Of a stretch of 64,000 nucleotides of DNA, positions 17,270-25,853 are shown piece after piece. A model generated the notes under the pieces. That model saw only the letters and a program-made list of their open reading frames with translations, searched no databases and was not told the origin of the DNA. The position numbers and the translations under genes were made by a program. Numbering within the stretch: position 1 is the stretch's first letter; the number at the start of each line of letters is the position of its first letter. The DNA is from Planctomycetota bacterium. GTDB taxonomy: Bacteria > Planctomycetota > B15-G4 > JADJEK01. The stretch covers positions 1 to 64,000 of the forward strand of contig JADJEK010000007.1 in assembly GCA_016709145.1 (NCBI GenBank), read 5' to 3'.

Positions 17270-17971
17270 TCACGGCGAGGGCGGTTGGTCCTTGCCGTCG
17301 AACTGCGCGAGGAAGTCGATGAGCTGGCCGTCGATGTAGTCGTAGGTCGAGAAGAAGTTCGAGGTCAGGTCCTCGACGTTGCCGGCCGTGACGAGCGACT
17401 TGAACATGCCGACGTTCTCGATGAACAACGAGCGCGGCTCCGTCGCGTACGACTCGACGCGCACGTTGAAGACGCCACGGTTGTCGGACGTCTGCGGGAA
17501 CACGAACCGCAAGCCCAGGATCTCCGGCTTGCGCTGCAGGCAATTGAAGTCCTCCTCCTCCATGTTGAAGAGGCTGCGCGCGACGAACTCGCGCGAGTCG
17601 TAGAAGTTGCGCGGGTTCACGAGCGTGCGCACCACGAAGTTCTGCACTGGGATCTGGCCGACGCCGAGCACTTCGAACGCGAGCGCCGTGGCGCGCGTCA
17701 GCTTCGCTTGGAACTCTTCGCGAGCGATGCCGGTCAACTCTTCGCGCAGTTGGATCCGGTCGCCGATGATCGTCAACGCGGAGACTTGGTTCTGCGCCGT
17801 CGGCGGATTCGACAGCGTCGCCCCACCCGCATGGAGTTGGAAGTTCTGGTAGAGGCACGCCGAGTCCTGGAACGCAGCCGTGTGAAAGCGCTGCAAGTCC
17901 TGTGGCGTATGAGCCTTGGGCGGGTAGATCAGCTCCGCGAGGTAGGCCAGCGTTCGCAGCGGGTAGTCCAT
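17270..17971 (-). CDS. Protein of unknown function (233 aa)
   Basis: The ATG at 17971 is preceded by a very good ribosome binding site (AGGAGGAA, about 5 bases away), which fixes the start; a longer in-frame version is rejected. The protein is soluble, with no signal peptide or membrane helix. It reads MDYPLRTLAYLAELIYPP at the start and contains regular hydrophobic patterning, with LRFVFPQTSDNRGVFNVRVE and YATEPRSLFIENVG as likely beta strands in the C-terminal half and an acidic FNMEEEDFNC segment. The overall layout is loosely reminiscent of the TIGR04255-type proteins, but I would not assign it. It lies 123 bases downstream of the ABC permease gene on the same strand and ends near the shared terminator. 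Confidence 0.7.
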   Translation of the reverse strand: MDYPLRTLAYLAELIYPPKAHTPQDLQRFHTAAFQDSACLYQNFQLHAGGATLSNPPTAQNQVSALTIIGDRIQLREELTGIAREEFQAKLTRATALAFEVLGVGQIPVQNFVVRTLVNPRNFYDSREFVARSLFNMEEEDFNCLQRKPEILGLRFVFPQTSDNRGVFNVRVESYATEPRSLFIENVGMFKSLVTAGNVEDLTSNFFSTYDYIDGQLIDFLAQFDGKDQPPSP

Positions 17972-18094
17972 CGTTCCTCCTCGGGGTCCTTCGGCCCGCG
18001 CGGCCAAGCGATGGCGGCCTCCCGACGAGGCTTGGCCGACCGCGTTCCGTCGCGCGCTTCCGATCCCGGGCAGTATGGCCAAGCCATCAAGGCT

Positions 18095-19735
18095 TCACAA
18101 GACGCGCACCCGCTTGCCGAGCACGTAGCGCCAAACCAGCAGCGGAACCGCGGACGCGGCGACCAACACGAGGCACAAGGACGCCACCACGGGTTCGCGC
18201 ACGGTGTGGACCATCGAATACACGCGCATCGGCAAGGTGTCGGAACCCCGCGGCAAGATCGCGACCGAGTCGAGTTCGCGCATCGACAGCACGAACCCGA
18301 TCAGCACCGCCGACGCCAACGTCGGCGCGATCCCCGGCCCCACCACGCGCACGAGGATCGACAGGTAGCTGCGACCCGACAGCCGCGCGGCATCTTCCTG
18401 CGCGGCATCGAAGCCACGGATCCCCGCGCGCAGGTTCAGGAACGCGAGCGGCAGGAAGCGCGCGACGTAGGTCAACAACACCAACGCGACCGAGTCGTAG
18501 ACCGGCCCGGGGATCCGGTTCCACATGCGGATCTCGCCGATCGTCAACAACATCGCCGGGAACGCGATCGGCAGGAACGCGAACAGCGCGAGGCGCATGC
18601 GGACTTGGCTCGACCGCGCGCGTTCGAACGCGTGCGCGAGCGGAGTCGCGATCACGACCATCAACAGCGCCGCGCCGAGCGCGAGCAGGAACGAGCGGCC
18701 GATGTCGGCGCCGGCGTCGCGGAACGCGGAACGCATTTCGGCGAATCGTCCGTTCGGACCGTCGCGGAACGCCCAATGCACGAGCTGCGCGAGTGGCACC
18801 ACGGCCGTCGTCGTCACCAGCAGCCCGAGATACGCGAGCGCGACGGGCTTCCAGCGACCGAGCTCGCGCGTCCTGGGCTCGACCGCCATCACGCCGCGGC
18901 CGACGCGATCCTCGCGCGTCTCGAGCCGCAGCAGCGCATATGCGGCGACGCCGACGATCAACACGAGCGGCAACGACGAGACCGCGGCGAGTTCGGAGTT
19001 CCGGGCCTTCGAGAACTGCATGAAAATCTCGGTCGCGAACACCTGGCGCGCCGCGATCTGCGGGTACGCGAACGACAGGAAATCCGGGATCCCGAACTCG
19101 GACACGGCGAAGACGAACACGAACAGGAATCCGGCGAGGATCGAGGGCAGCGCGAGCGGGATCGACACGCGCAAGAACGCCGACCACGGGCCGCGGGCCA
19201 AGACCGCCGCGTCCTCCGCGTTGCCATCCACTCCGCGGAAGCCCTTCGCGCACAGCAGCAATGCCATCGGGAACAACGACACGGTCAGCAGCACGATGGC
19301 GCCGACATGGCCACCGAGCTCGGGCAGCGTGATGCCGGCCCGCACCAACCACTCGGCTTTGCCGAGATCCCACAAGAACTGCGTGATCGCGATACCGTGG
19401 ACGTACGGCGGCACGATCAGCGGGGCCATCAGCAGGAACCCGAACAACCCCGAACCCGGCAACCGCGTGCGGGCGAGCAACCACGCCGCGGGCAGTGCGA
19501 GCAGGGTCGAGGCGAATGCGGCCCCGACCCCGATGATCATCGTGTTGCGCAGCAGGCCGACGACGCGGGGGTCGTAGGCCCCGTTGACGGGGTCGACAAA
19601 CAGCGCTTTCAGGTGCGCGAGGGTCGGACTGCCGTCCGCGACGAAGCCGGACGCGAGCAGCAGTCCGGTCGGGATCCAACACAGGGCAAGGAACGCGCAA
19701 ACGGCCAGCGCGACGAGGACACGGCGCTGATTCAT
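18095..19735 (-). CDS. Two-domain ABC transporter permease (FbpB/ThiP-like)
   Basis: The ATG at 19735 gives 546 residues with about twelve transmembrane segments arranged as two fused binding-protein-dependent permease domains, roughly residues 1-260 and 280-546. The EAA-loop signatures are seen in each half: NAEDAAVLARGPWSAFLRVS in the first and FDAAQEDAARLSGRSYLSIL in the second. Fused permeases of this kind (FbpB, ThiP, SfuB) import ferric iron, thiamine or related solutes with a binding protein and an ATPase. Neither partner is encoded within the window, so the substrate stays open. A TATCAT hexamer on this strand (19777-19782) could be its -10 element. The start excludes an arginine/serine-rich upstream extension. 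Confidence 0.87.
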   Translation of the reverse strand: MNQRRVLVALAVCAFLALCWIPTGLLLASGFVADGSPTLAHLKALFVDPVNGAYDPRVVGLLRNTMIIGVGAAFASTLLALPAAWLLARTRLPGSGLFGFLLMAPLIVPPYVHGIAITQFLWDLGKAEWLVRAGITLPELGGHVGAIVLLTVSLFPMALLLCAKGFRGVDGNAEDAAVLARGPWSAFLRVSIPLALPSILAGFLFVFVFAVSEFGIPDFLSFAYPQIAARQVFATEIFMQFSKARNSELAAVSSLPLVLIVGVAAYALLRLETREDRVGRGVMAVEPRTRELGRWKPVALAYLGLLVTTTAVVPLAQLVHWAFRDGPNGRFAEMRSAFRDAGADIGRSFLLALGAALLMVVIATPLAHAFERARSSQVRMRLALFAFLPIAFPAMLLTIGEIRMWNRIPGPVYDSVALVLLTYVARFLPLAFLNLRAGIRGFDAAQEDAARLSGRSYLSILVRVVGPGIAPTLASAVLIGFVLSMRELDSVAILPRGSDTLPMRVYSMVHTVREPVVASLCLVLVAASAVPLLVWRYVLGKRVRVL

Positions 19736-20147
19736 GGGAGGGGCTCGGCGAGTGCTCGAACTCGCAAGGGGCGCGGATGATAGCCCGGCTCGATCGGGGC
19801 CAAGGACCGCGAAATCGCTCGCAGTCGGCGCGCGCTCCGACCAGCGGTGCATGGCAGATGTCCGCCCCCTCCGGCGCTGGGAAGTCCCGCCATTCGTCGC
19901 CGATCGAGCCCGTCGGTCGGAGGTCCAGGCGGAACTGCCTTCGCAGAGATGGTCGTCGCGCCAGAAAGTTCGCGCCAGGAACGAGATCGAATGCTATCCC
20001 TGGGGCCTACGTCGCCCGAGAACGCCCGATCCGACCAGTGGAACTGGACCCGGCACGGCGCCCCGACGGCGCGGCCAGAACTCGAACCAAGCCCGCCTCG
20101 GCGCCATCCGAGAGGGCGACCCTAGGCGACGGAGGCGTGCGGGCACG
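19736..20147. other. 412-base divergent intergenic region
   Basis: This spacer separates the ABC permease (-) from the radical SAM gene (+). The only motif I can point to is the possible -10 TATCAT for the permease at 19777-19782, in a context (GGCTATCATCCGC) identical to that upstream of mqnC at 8479-8491. No convincing coding frame, repeat or terminator was found in the rest. Confidence 0.4.
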
Positions 20148-21653
20148 ATGAGGATCGCGCTCTTCAATTTCTGCGACGAGCTCTCCGGTGAAGGCTCGCG
20201 CCTGATCGCGGCGTGCCTGAAGCAGGCCGGCCATCACGTCAGCCAGTTCTTCCTGCCGTTCTACGGCACGGCGCAGATCGAGATCACGCCGGACCTCGAA
20301 GCACTGCTCGGCACGCACGACCTGTTCGCCGTCTCGCTGTACTCGTGCTACGAGGACCGCGCGCTCGACGTCACGCGCTACCTGCGCGCGCGCTTCCCCG
20401 ACAAGAAGATCATGTGGGGTGGCATCCACGCGACCGCGCGCACGAAGCACTCGCTGCAGTACTGCGACATCGCGGCGCGCGGCGAGTGCGAAGAGGCCAT
20501 CGTCGAGCTCATCAACAAGATGGAGCGCGGCGAGCCCTACCACGACGTGCAGAACTTCTCGTTCATCGTCGACGGCAAGCTGGTGAACAACCCGCTGCGC
20601 GGTCTGCAGATGAACCTCGACGTCCATCCGTACCCCGACTACGAGATCGACGACTGCTGGATCCTCGACGAAGGCCGCAAGATCCTCCCGCTGACGGAGG
20701 AACTCATGCGCAAGTACCACACCGTGTACTACTTCGACGAGCCGGCGTACTTCGTGCTCGCGACGCGCGGCTGTCCGTTCGTGTGCACGTACTGCTACAA
20801 CAACTACTTCGTCAACACGTACAACAACGGCGTCGACCGCCCGCGCAAGCTGCGCTACCGCTCGGTCGACAGTGTGCTCGACGAGATCAAGCAGCGCACG
20901 CAGCGCTACCCGTTCTTGAAGCACGTGTCGTTCAGCGACGACGACTTCTTCGCGCGCAAGCTGCCCGACCTCGAGTACTTCGCGAAGCGCTACAAGGCCG
21001 AAGTCGGTTTGACCTGGGGTTGCTCCGCGATCCCCGCGTCGATCAGCCAAGAGAAGCTCGAGCTGCTGATCGACAGCGGCATGGCGACGGTCCAGATCGG
21101 TATCCAAAGCGGCTCGGACCGCCTGAACCGCGAGATCTACAAGCGCTTCCTGCCGATGCGGAAAGTCCAAGAGCACCTGCGCATCCTCGAGACCTTCGCG
21201 ATCCCGAAGGGCGTCCGCGTCACGGCCGACTTCATCATCGACAACCCGTACGAGACCGAGGACGACCAGCTCGAGACGATCAAGAACACGCTCGAGCTGC
21301 CGAAGTTCTTGCGCACGAACATCTTCACGCTGACGTACTACCCCGGCACCGAGATCTACGACAAGGCGGTGAAGGACGGGGTCATCACCGGCGAGAAGGA
21401 CACGTACTTGAACGTGTTCAACTCGCTGCGCGACGTGAAGCACTCGTTCCTCACGTACGTGTTCTTGTTGCGCCATCGCGCGCGCGGCATCGCGCCGGAT
21501 TGGCTCATGAAGATGCTGATCTCGAAGCCGATGCGTTGGCTCGGCAAGAAGCTGCCGGACGGCCTGCTGCAGCGATTCTGGGGCCGTTGGTTGTTCCCGA
21601 AGGTCGCGGCGCGTTTCGGCGATCCGATGACGCACGGATCCGGCAGCGTGTGA
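20148..21653 (+). CDS. Class B radical SAM protein with cobalamin-binding domain
   Basis: The ATG at 20148 gives 501 residues. Residues about 1-140 form a B12-binding-like domain (MRIALFNFCDELSGEGSRLI, then KKIMWGGIHATA) without the usual DxHxxG histidine, so cobalamin may bind base-off or weakly. The radical SAM domain follows with RGCPFVCTYCYNN (Cys209, Cys213, Cys216). IGIQSGSDRLNREIYKR and TADFIIDNPYETEDD are the family's later barrel motifs. Such enzymes include methyltransferases and lipid-modifying enzymes, and BchE/HpnP/HpnR-like proteins look similar; the substrate cannot be read here. It stands alone upstream of a phosphoribosyltransferase gene, 138 bases away. Confidence 0.87.
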   Translation: MRIALFNFCDELSGEGSRLIAACLKQAGHHVSQFFLPFYGTAQIEITPDLEALLGTHDLFAVSLYSCYEDRALDVTRYLRARFPDKKIMWGGIHATARTKHSLQYCDIAARGECEEAIVELINKMERGEPYHDVQNFSFIVDGKLVNNPLRGLQMNLDVHPYPDYEIDDCWILDEGRKILPLTEELMRKYHTVYYFDEPAYFVLATRGCPFVCTYCYNNYFVNTYNNGVDRPRKLRYRSVDSVLDEIKQRTQRYPFLKHVSFSDDDFFARKLPDLEYFAKRYKAEVGLTWGCSAIPASISQEKLELLIDSGMATVQIGIQSGSDRLNREIYKRFLPMRKVQEHLRILETFAIPKGVRVTADFIIDNPYETEDDQLETIKNTLELPKFLRTNIFTLTYYPGTEIYDKAVKDGVITGEKDTYLNVFNSLRDVKHSFLTYVFLLRHRARGIAPDWLMKMLISKPMRWLGKKLPDGLLQRFWGRWLFPKVAARFGDPMTHGSGSV

Positions 21654-21791
21654 TCGTTCCAGCCGCGAAGTTCGGCGCGGTTCCGTACCCCGACGAAAAC
21701 CCACCATCGCCGCGCCGCCTCTGGCAAGCGCGGGTTCGGCTGGCATGCTGATCGTCACCCGCTCCCTGGCTCTCCCGGCCGGAGCTCGATC

Positions 21792-22481
21792 ATGCGCTTC
21801 CGCGATCGCGTCGACGCCGCCAAGCACTTGGCGGCAGCTCTCGAACACTTGCGCACCACGCGCCCGCTCGTGCTGGCGATTCCGCGCGGAGGCGTCCCGC
21901 TCGGTGCGGAGATCGCGCGGCAGTTGCGCGGCGAGTTGGATCTCGTCTTCGCCCACAAGATCGGTGCGCCCGGCAACGCGGAGCTCGCGCTCGGCGCCGT
22001 CTCGGCCGACGGCGAGATCATCGTCGACGACCGCGCACAGGAGTTCGGCTTCCACCCCGAAGACGTGCGAGCCGCGGGAGAGGCCGAACTCATCCGTCTG
22101 CGAGCACGAGCCGCTCGCATGCGCCGAGGACCGAGCATCGATCCGCGCTCGCGCGTCGTCATCGTCGTCGACGACGGAGCGGCGACGGGCTCCACGTTGG
22201 TCGCGGCGTTGCGCTGCATCGCGCGCCGCAAGCCGGCGCGCCTCGTCGCCGCGGTGCCGATCGCGTCGATCGAAGCCCATCGCTTGCTGTTCGCATACGC
22301 CGACGAGGTCGTCGCGCTGCTCGTGCCGCGCACCATGCAGGCAGTCGGCGAGTTCTACGACGACTTCCCGCAAGTGCTGGACGAGGAGGTCGCGGCAATG
22401 CTGAGTCGATCGGAGCTCAAATCGACGACCTTCGAATCCCCGCGAGCCTCGCGTGGCGCCGAGGGCTCGGCACCACTGTGA
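21792..22481 (+). CDS. Phosphoribosyltransferase-domain protein
   Basis: This 229-residue protein has a type I phosphoribosyltransferase fold. The PRPP-binding loop reads VVIVVDDGAATGSTL (about residues 118-132), and LVLAIPRGGVPLGAEIA (about 26-42) is the characteristic N-terminal strand-loop. This version, with the flexible hood containing AHKIGAPGNAELALGAV, is common in environmental bacteria, where it is often described as a phosphoribosyltransferase next to dienelactone hydrolase-like or erythromycin-esterase genes. The base acceptor is unknown. The C-terminal 30 residues are low-complexity. A bidirectional hairpin structure lies 102 bases downstream. Confidence 0.85.
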   Translation: MRFRDRVDAAKHLAAALEHLRTTRPLVLAIPRGGVPLGAEIARQLRGELDLVFAHKIGAPGNAELALGAVSADGEIIVDDRAQEFGFHPEDVRAAGEAELIRLRARAARMRRGPSIDPRSRVVIVVDDGAATGSTLVAALRCIARRKPARLVAAVPIASIEAHRLLFAYADEVVALLVPRTMQAVGEFYDDFPQVLDEEVAAMLSRSELKSTTFESPRASRGAEGSAPL

Positions 22482-22583
22482 TCGTGGCGAGTGCCCGGGT
22501 GCCTCGGCGGATCGGTGCGGGCCGCGCCGTAAGGACGCACGCTCACCTCGAACCTCTTTGCGCGAGTGGCGGCTGAATGCGAA

Positions 22584-22654
22584 CGAGGGCACGCCGCGGC
22601 GAAGCCGCGGCGTGCCCTCGGGCTTGACCTGGTGAGTCCGGCGCCTTCGGCGCC
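22584..22654 (-). terminator. Composite two-hairpin element, copy 1 (downstream of clpP)
   Basis: The element combines a perfect 17-bp stem (22584-22600 with 22604-22620, 3-base loop), a 7-base gap, the 12-base linker CCTGGTGAGTCC (22628-22639) and a second 6-bp hairpin GGCGCC-TTC-GGCGCC (22640-22654). It begins 8 bases after the clpP stop in the transcript direction. The larger stem could terminate transcription from both sides. A second copy with the same spacing but different stem sequences lies at 59108-59180. Confidence 0.7.
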
Positions 22655-22662
22655 TCTGTGCC

Positions 22663-23322
22663 TCAGTCCATCTCGCCCTGGTTCGTGACGATCTTGTCGA
22701 CCAAGCCGTATTCCTTGGCCTCGCCCGCCGACAGCCAGAAGTCGCGATTGGCGTCCTTCAGGATCTGCTTCGACGGCTTGCCGGTCTCGACCGAGACGAT
22801 CTCGTTGTACTTGTCGCGGATCTTCACGATCTCGCGCGCCGTGATCTCGATGTCGGACGCTTGGCCCGATGCTGCGGTCGACGGCTGGTGGATCAGGAAG
22901 CGCGAGCTCGGCAACGAGAAGCGCTGACCCTTTTCACCACCGAGGAAGATGATGATGCCGGCCGAGGCGCACAGGCCCGCGCAGACCGTACGGACCGGCG
23001 CCTTGACGAAGCGCATCATGTCGTAGATCGCGAACCCCGAGTCGGCGTCGCCGCCCGGGGAGTTCACGTAGACCGTGATGACCTTGTTCGGATCGAGGTG
23101 CGACAGCACGAGCAACTGCGCCGTCACCTTCTCCATCAGTTCCTTGTCGACGGGCTTCGCGATCAGGATCGTGCGCGCTTCGACCATCTTCTGGGTCAGC
23201 AGCGCGCCGTAGTCCTGCTTGTTGGCGGGCGGCGTGTGACCGCACCCCTTGTCGTCCTCGTCGTCGTCATCCTCACCGAGAACGAACGAACGAGCCGTGC
23301 TGCGAATGGACTGCTGAGACAT
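22663..23322 (-). CDS. clpP: ATP-dependent Clp protease proteolytic subunit
   Basis: This 219-residue ClpP has the serine protease triad: Ser120 in GLCASAGIIIF, His145 in RFLIHQPS and Asp194 in NRDFWLSAGEA. The oligomer-stabilising and substrate-binding region NSPGGDADSGFAIYDMM is present. Compared with E. coli ClpP, the N-terminal region is longer and contains an acidic run (EDDDDEDD, about residues 17-24) where the axial-loop or propeptide lies. It degrades unfolded or tagged proteins with a Clp ATPase; neither ClpX nor ClpA is nearby, and trigger factor is also absent. It may be an extra ClpP paralogue, as many planctomycetes have several. A composite hairpin element follows the stop. Confidence 0.93.
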   Translation of the reverse strand: MSQQSIRSTARSFVLGEDDDDEDDKGCGHTPPANKQDYGALLTQKMVEARTILIAKPVDKELMEKVTAQLLVLSHLDPNKVITVYVNSPGGDADSGFAIYDMMRFVKAPVRTVCAGLCASAGIIIFLGGEKGQRFSLPSSRFLIHQPSTAASGQASDIEITAREIVKIRDKYNEIVSVETGKPSKQILKDANRDFWLSAGEAKEYGLVDKIVTNQGEMD

Positions 23323-23349
23323 CGCGAACTCCCGTGCAATGAAGCGCTG

Positions 23350-23377
23350 ACTCTAGGATCGGCTGATCGAGGCTCAA
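23350..23377 (-). promoter_or_regulatory. Putative clpP promoter
   Basis: On the minus strand TTGAGC (23377-23372) is followed by a 16-base spacer and TAGAGT (23355-23350). The -10 lies 27 bases before the clpP ATG, so the leader would be about 20 bases long. The match is decent for a sigma-70-type promoter but is based only on motif resemblance. Confidence 0.4.
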
Positions 23378-23466
23378 TCCCTGTGCGAAACTTTCGGCGG
23401 CCCGATCGGCGCAGCCGAATCCGCCATCGCGCCCCCTGCTAGCCCCGCCGTCGCGGGCGCGCAGGA

Positions 23467-24951
23467 TCAGTTCTTGGATTCGCCGCCCGTCGGTGTCGAG
23501 GTCGGGGCGGGCGGCTGTTTGGTCTCGCCGGCCGGCTTCTTCTTGGCTGGCGGGCGCGTGCGCTCTTCCTCGTCGTCCGACGTGATCCCGAGATAGCCGA
23601 GTTCGGCCAACGCGCGGTTCGCGTCCTCGACCACCGACTTGTCGACGCTCGGTCCGTGCGACGCCGCCTTGCGGAAGCCGTCGTCGTGGCTGCGCACGCT
23701 GTCGCCCTTCGCGACCTCGCGGCGCTCCTTCTTCACCATGCGCTTCATCAGCGGTCCACCGTCGTGCGACTGCATGTCGCGCGCGGTCGGCACACCGAGC
23801 AACGCCAAGGCCATGGGCGTGACGTCGTAGATGAATCCGGCGTCCTCGATGTCGCCCTTGCCCTCGAGGATCGCGGCTTGCCCGAAGCCCGCCGTCACGT
23901 CCGGCCCCGCCATCGCGACGATTCCCGGCGGCCCGTCGAGGTGATGCCCGGACAGGCCGTCGTCGCGCGGCGCGTCGATGAACTCGGCATGGAAGCCGTG
24001 GTCCGAGCACACGATCACGTTGGCGTCCTGCGGCGCGCCGGCGAGCACTTCGCCGAGGATGCGGTCGGCCTGTTCGTAGCTCTTCGCGATCGCGTCTTGG
24101 AACTCGGCGACCTTGTCGGCGGGGATCGAGTACCTGAACGAGGCCGGCTCCATGTAGCGCCAGAAGCGGTGGCTGACCACGTCGGTGCAACCGAAATAGG
24201 TCAGCGTCAGGTCCGGCTTCACGTCGGGTCGCGCTTGCATGTGCTTCACGACGCGCAGGTAGATCTCGTCGGCCTCGATCGACCACAGCGTTTGCAGCAT
24301 CAGGTTCTTCTCGACCGCGTCGAGTTCGACGCGCGGCGGCACGTGGAAGTAGTCGGCGGCCACGGCCTTCAGTCGTCCGCTCGCGCGGACGTCCTCCACG
24401 ATCGGCACGATCTCGTCGAACAGCTCGCGCGGCCACGTCTGGTCGGGCAGATCCTTGCGCACGCTGCCCTTCCAATTGAACGCGTTCTGACCCGCCGTCG
24501 AGTACGGCGCGATCATCCAGCCGTCGATCTCCTCGGCCGGCCACGTCACCCACCAACCGACGCACAGCGTCTTCAAGCCGTAGTCGGACGCGATGTTCCA
24601 GATCGCCTTGGTCCGGCGTTGCGCCGACGTATACGGCGTGCCGCTCGCATCGAGGAAGTTGTCGATGCCGTGCTCGCCCTTGCGCATGCCGGTCGCGATG
24701 GACGTCCAGCACACCGGCGAGAGCGCCGGCTTCTCGGTGTAGAGGTAACCCGCCGAGCCACGCTCGATCAGCGCCTTCAGATGCGGCATGCGACCGGCTC
24801 GGATCAGCGGCGCCGCGACCTTCCACTCCATGCCGTCGAAGCCGACGACGACGAGCGGATGGTGTTCCTTCGCCGACTTGGTGTCGCCACTGCAGCCGGC
24901 GATGCCGAGCCACGACGACGCGAGCACCGCGGCGACGATCGACCGGAACAT
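23467..24951 (-). CDS. Lipoprotein phosphodiesterase/nucleotide pyrophosphatase-like protein (alkaline phosphatase superfamily)
   Basis: The ATG at 24951 gives 494 residues with a lipoprotein signal and lipobox GIAGC (Cys20). The catalytic domain belongs to the type I phosphodiesterase/nucleotide pyrophosphatase branch of the alkaline phosphatase superfamily: VVVGFDGMEW supplies the first metal aspartate, SPVCWTSIATG contains the nucleophile-region threonine/serine, FGCTDVVSHRFW and CSDHGFH supply the remaining metal ligands, and SGHHLDGPPGIVAMAG closes the site. The last 60 residues are low-complexity and charged (EEERTRPPAKKKPAGE). It is probably anchored outside the cytoplasm and hydrolyses a phosphodiester or phosphate ester, substrate unknown. 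Its ATG overlaps the stop of the upstream gene by one base (TGATG). Confidence 0.85.
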   Translation of the reverse strand: MFRSIVAAVLASSWLGIAGCSGDTKSAKEHHPLVVVGFDGMEWKVAAPLIRAGRMPHLKALIERGSAGYLYTEKPALSPVCWTSIATGMRKGEHGIDNFLDASGTPYTSAQRRTKAIWNIASDYGLKTLCVGWWVTWPAEEIDGWMIAPYSTAGQNAFNWKGSVRKDLPDQTWPRELFDEIVPIVEDVRASGRLKAVAADYFHVPPRVELDAVEKNLMLQTLWSIEADEIYLRVVKHMQARPDVKPDLTLTYFGCTDVVSHRFWRYMEPASFRYSIPADKVAEFQDAIAKSYEQADRILGEVLAGAPQDANVIVCSDHGFHAEFIDAPRDDGLSGHHLDGPPGIVAMAGPDVTAGFGQAAILEGKGDIEDAGFIYDVTPMALALLGVPTARDMQSHDGGPLMKRMVKKERREVAKGDSVRSHDDGFRKAASHGPSVDKSVVEDANRALAELGYLGITSDDEEERTRPPAKKKPAGETKQPPAPTSTPTGGESKN

Positions 24952-25718
24952 CAGCGACTCCCGAGCAAGTGGTTGTTCTGGGGCGACCACAGCAGCCAGT
25001 CGTAGACCGGCAGGAAACTGGCGAACTCATCGGCCACGGTCGCGACGAAGCTGGGATCGAACAAGCGCGGATCGTCCTTCTTCAGCGTCTTCCAGACCAG
25101 CATGCGGTGCTGCCCCGGCTCGCAGTAACGGAAGTAGCCGAGCAGGTCGTCCCACTTCAGCGCCCCGCAGCGGTACTCCTGCTTCCAGTCGTGCAACCGC
25201 AGCGAGTAGCCGCCGCGCACTTCGTTCAAGCGACGCGCGAACTCCTCGGCTCCGGCGCGCTCGCCGCAGCGGCGCTTCGCGTTGGCGACGTCCCACCACG
25301 CGCGCTCATGCACGCGCAATCCCATGTTCACGCCGTGGAAGTCGACTTCGAGCACGAGGTTCGCGTGGACGTAGCTCGCGTCGGTGTCGGACTCGAACTC
25401 GACGCCGAGCAGATCGCGCAGCGGCTTCTTCGCCGCGTCCGAGGGCGCGAAGTAGAGCCACAGCGAATCGACACGGTTGCCGTTGAACTTGAACGGGTTG
25501 TGGATCGACGTGCGCAACGTCAGATCGGCGCCCGCCGCGGCCAGGTGCGAGTGGATCGGGGCCCCGATCGCCGCGAGCTTGCGCTTCAGCAGCAGTCGCT
25601 CGGCGTTGCAGTCCGAATCGCTCCATTTGTGCTTCTCGAACGCCAGGAAGTCCTTGCTGGACAAGGACGGAGCGTCTTCGAAGCGCGCGACGGGTGGTTT
25701 CTTCTTGGAAGCGGCCAT
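24951..25718 (-). CDS. Protein of unknown function (255 aa)
   Basis: The ATG at 25718 gives 255 residues starting MAASKKKPPVARFEDAP. There is no signal peptide or membrane segment. The sequence is rich in aromatic residues and looks like a compact alpha/beta protein: SLWLYFAPSDAAKKPLRDLL, then LVLEVDFHGVNMGLRVHERA as likely paired strands, and VWKTLKKDDPRLFDPSF near the end. The stretch FHGVNMGLRV followed by AWWDVANAKRR is distinctive and may be conserved, but I do not recognise the family. It is the first gene of a two-gene operon with the lipoprotein phosphodiesterase and is divergent from ilvE, with 135 bases between the starts. Confidence 0.7.
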   Translation of the reverse strand: MAASKKKPPVARFEDAPSLSSKDFLAFEKHKWSDSDCNAERLLLKRKLAAIGAPIHSHLAAAGADLTLRTSIHNPFKFNGNRVDSLWLYFAPSDAAKKPLRDLLGVEFESDTDASYVHANLVLEVDFHGVNMGLRVHERAWWDVANAKRRCGERAGAEEFARRLNEVRGGYSLRLHDWKQEYRCGALKWDDLLGYFRYCEPGQHRMLVWKTLKKDDPRLFDPSFVATVADEFASFLPVYDWLLWSPQNNHLLGSR

Positions 25719-25853
25719 GAGGCGCGAGTCTGGCCCCGCCGACCCTTTGCCGCAAGTCCCGCCCGGCGACTCGTGGAGCAGCCCGTCGGCCGGCTTTACC
25801 AAGTCCGCCGCGCCCCGTAGAGTTCCCCGGCTACTCCCCAACCGGAATCGACC

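Noticed and set aside
17093..19780. Open frame of 895 codons on the plus strand over the ABC permease
   Set aside because: Highly polar, Arg/Gln/His-rich sequence opposite a twelve-helix membrane protein; no recognisable domain.
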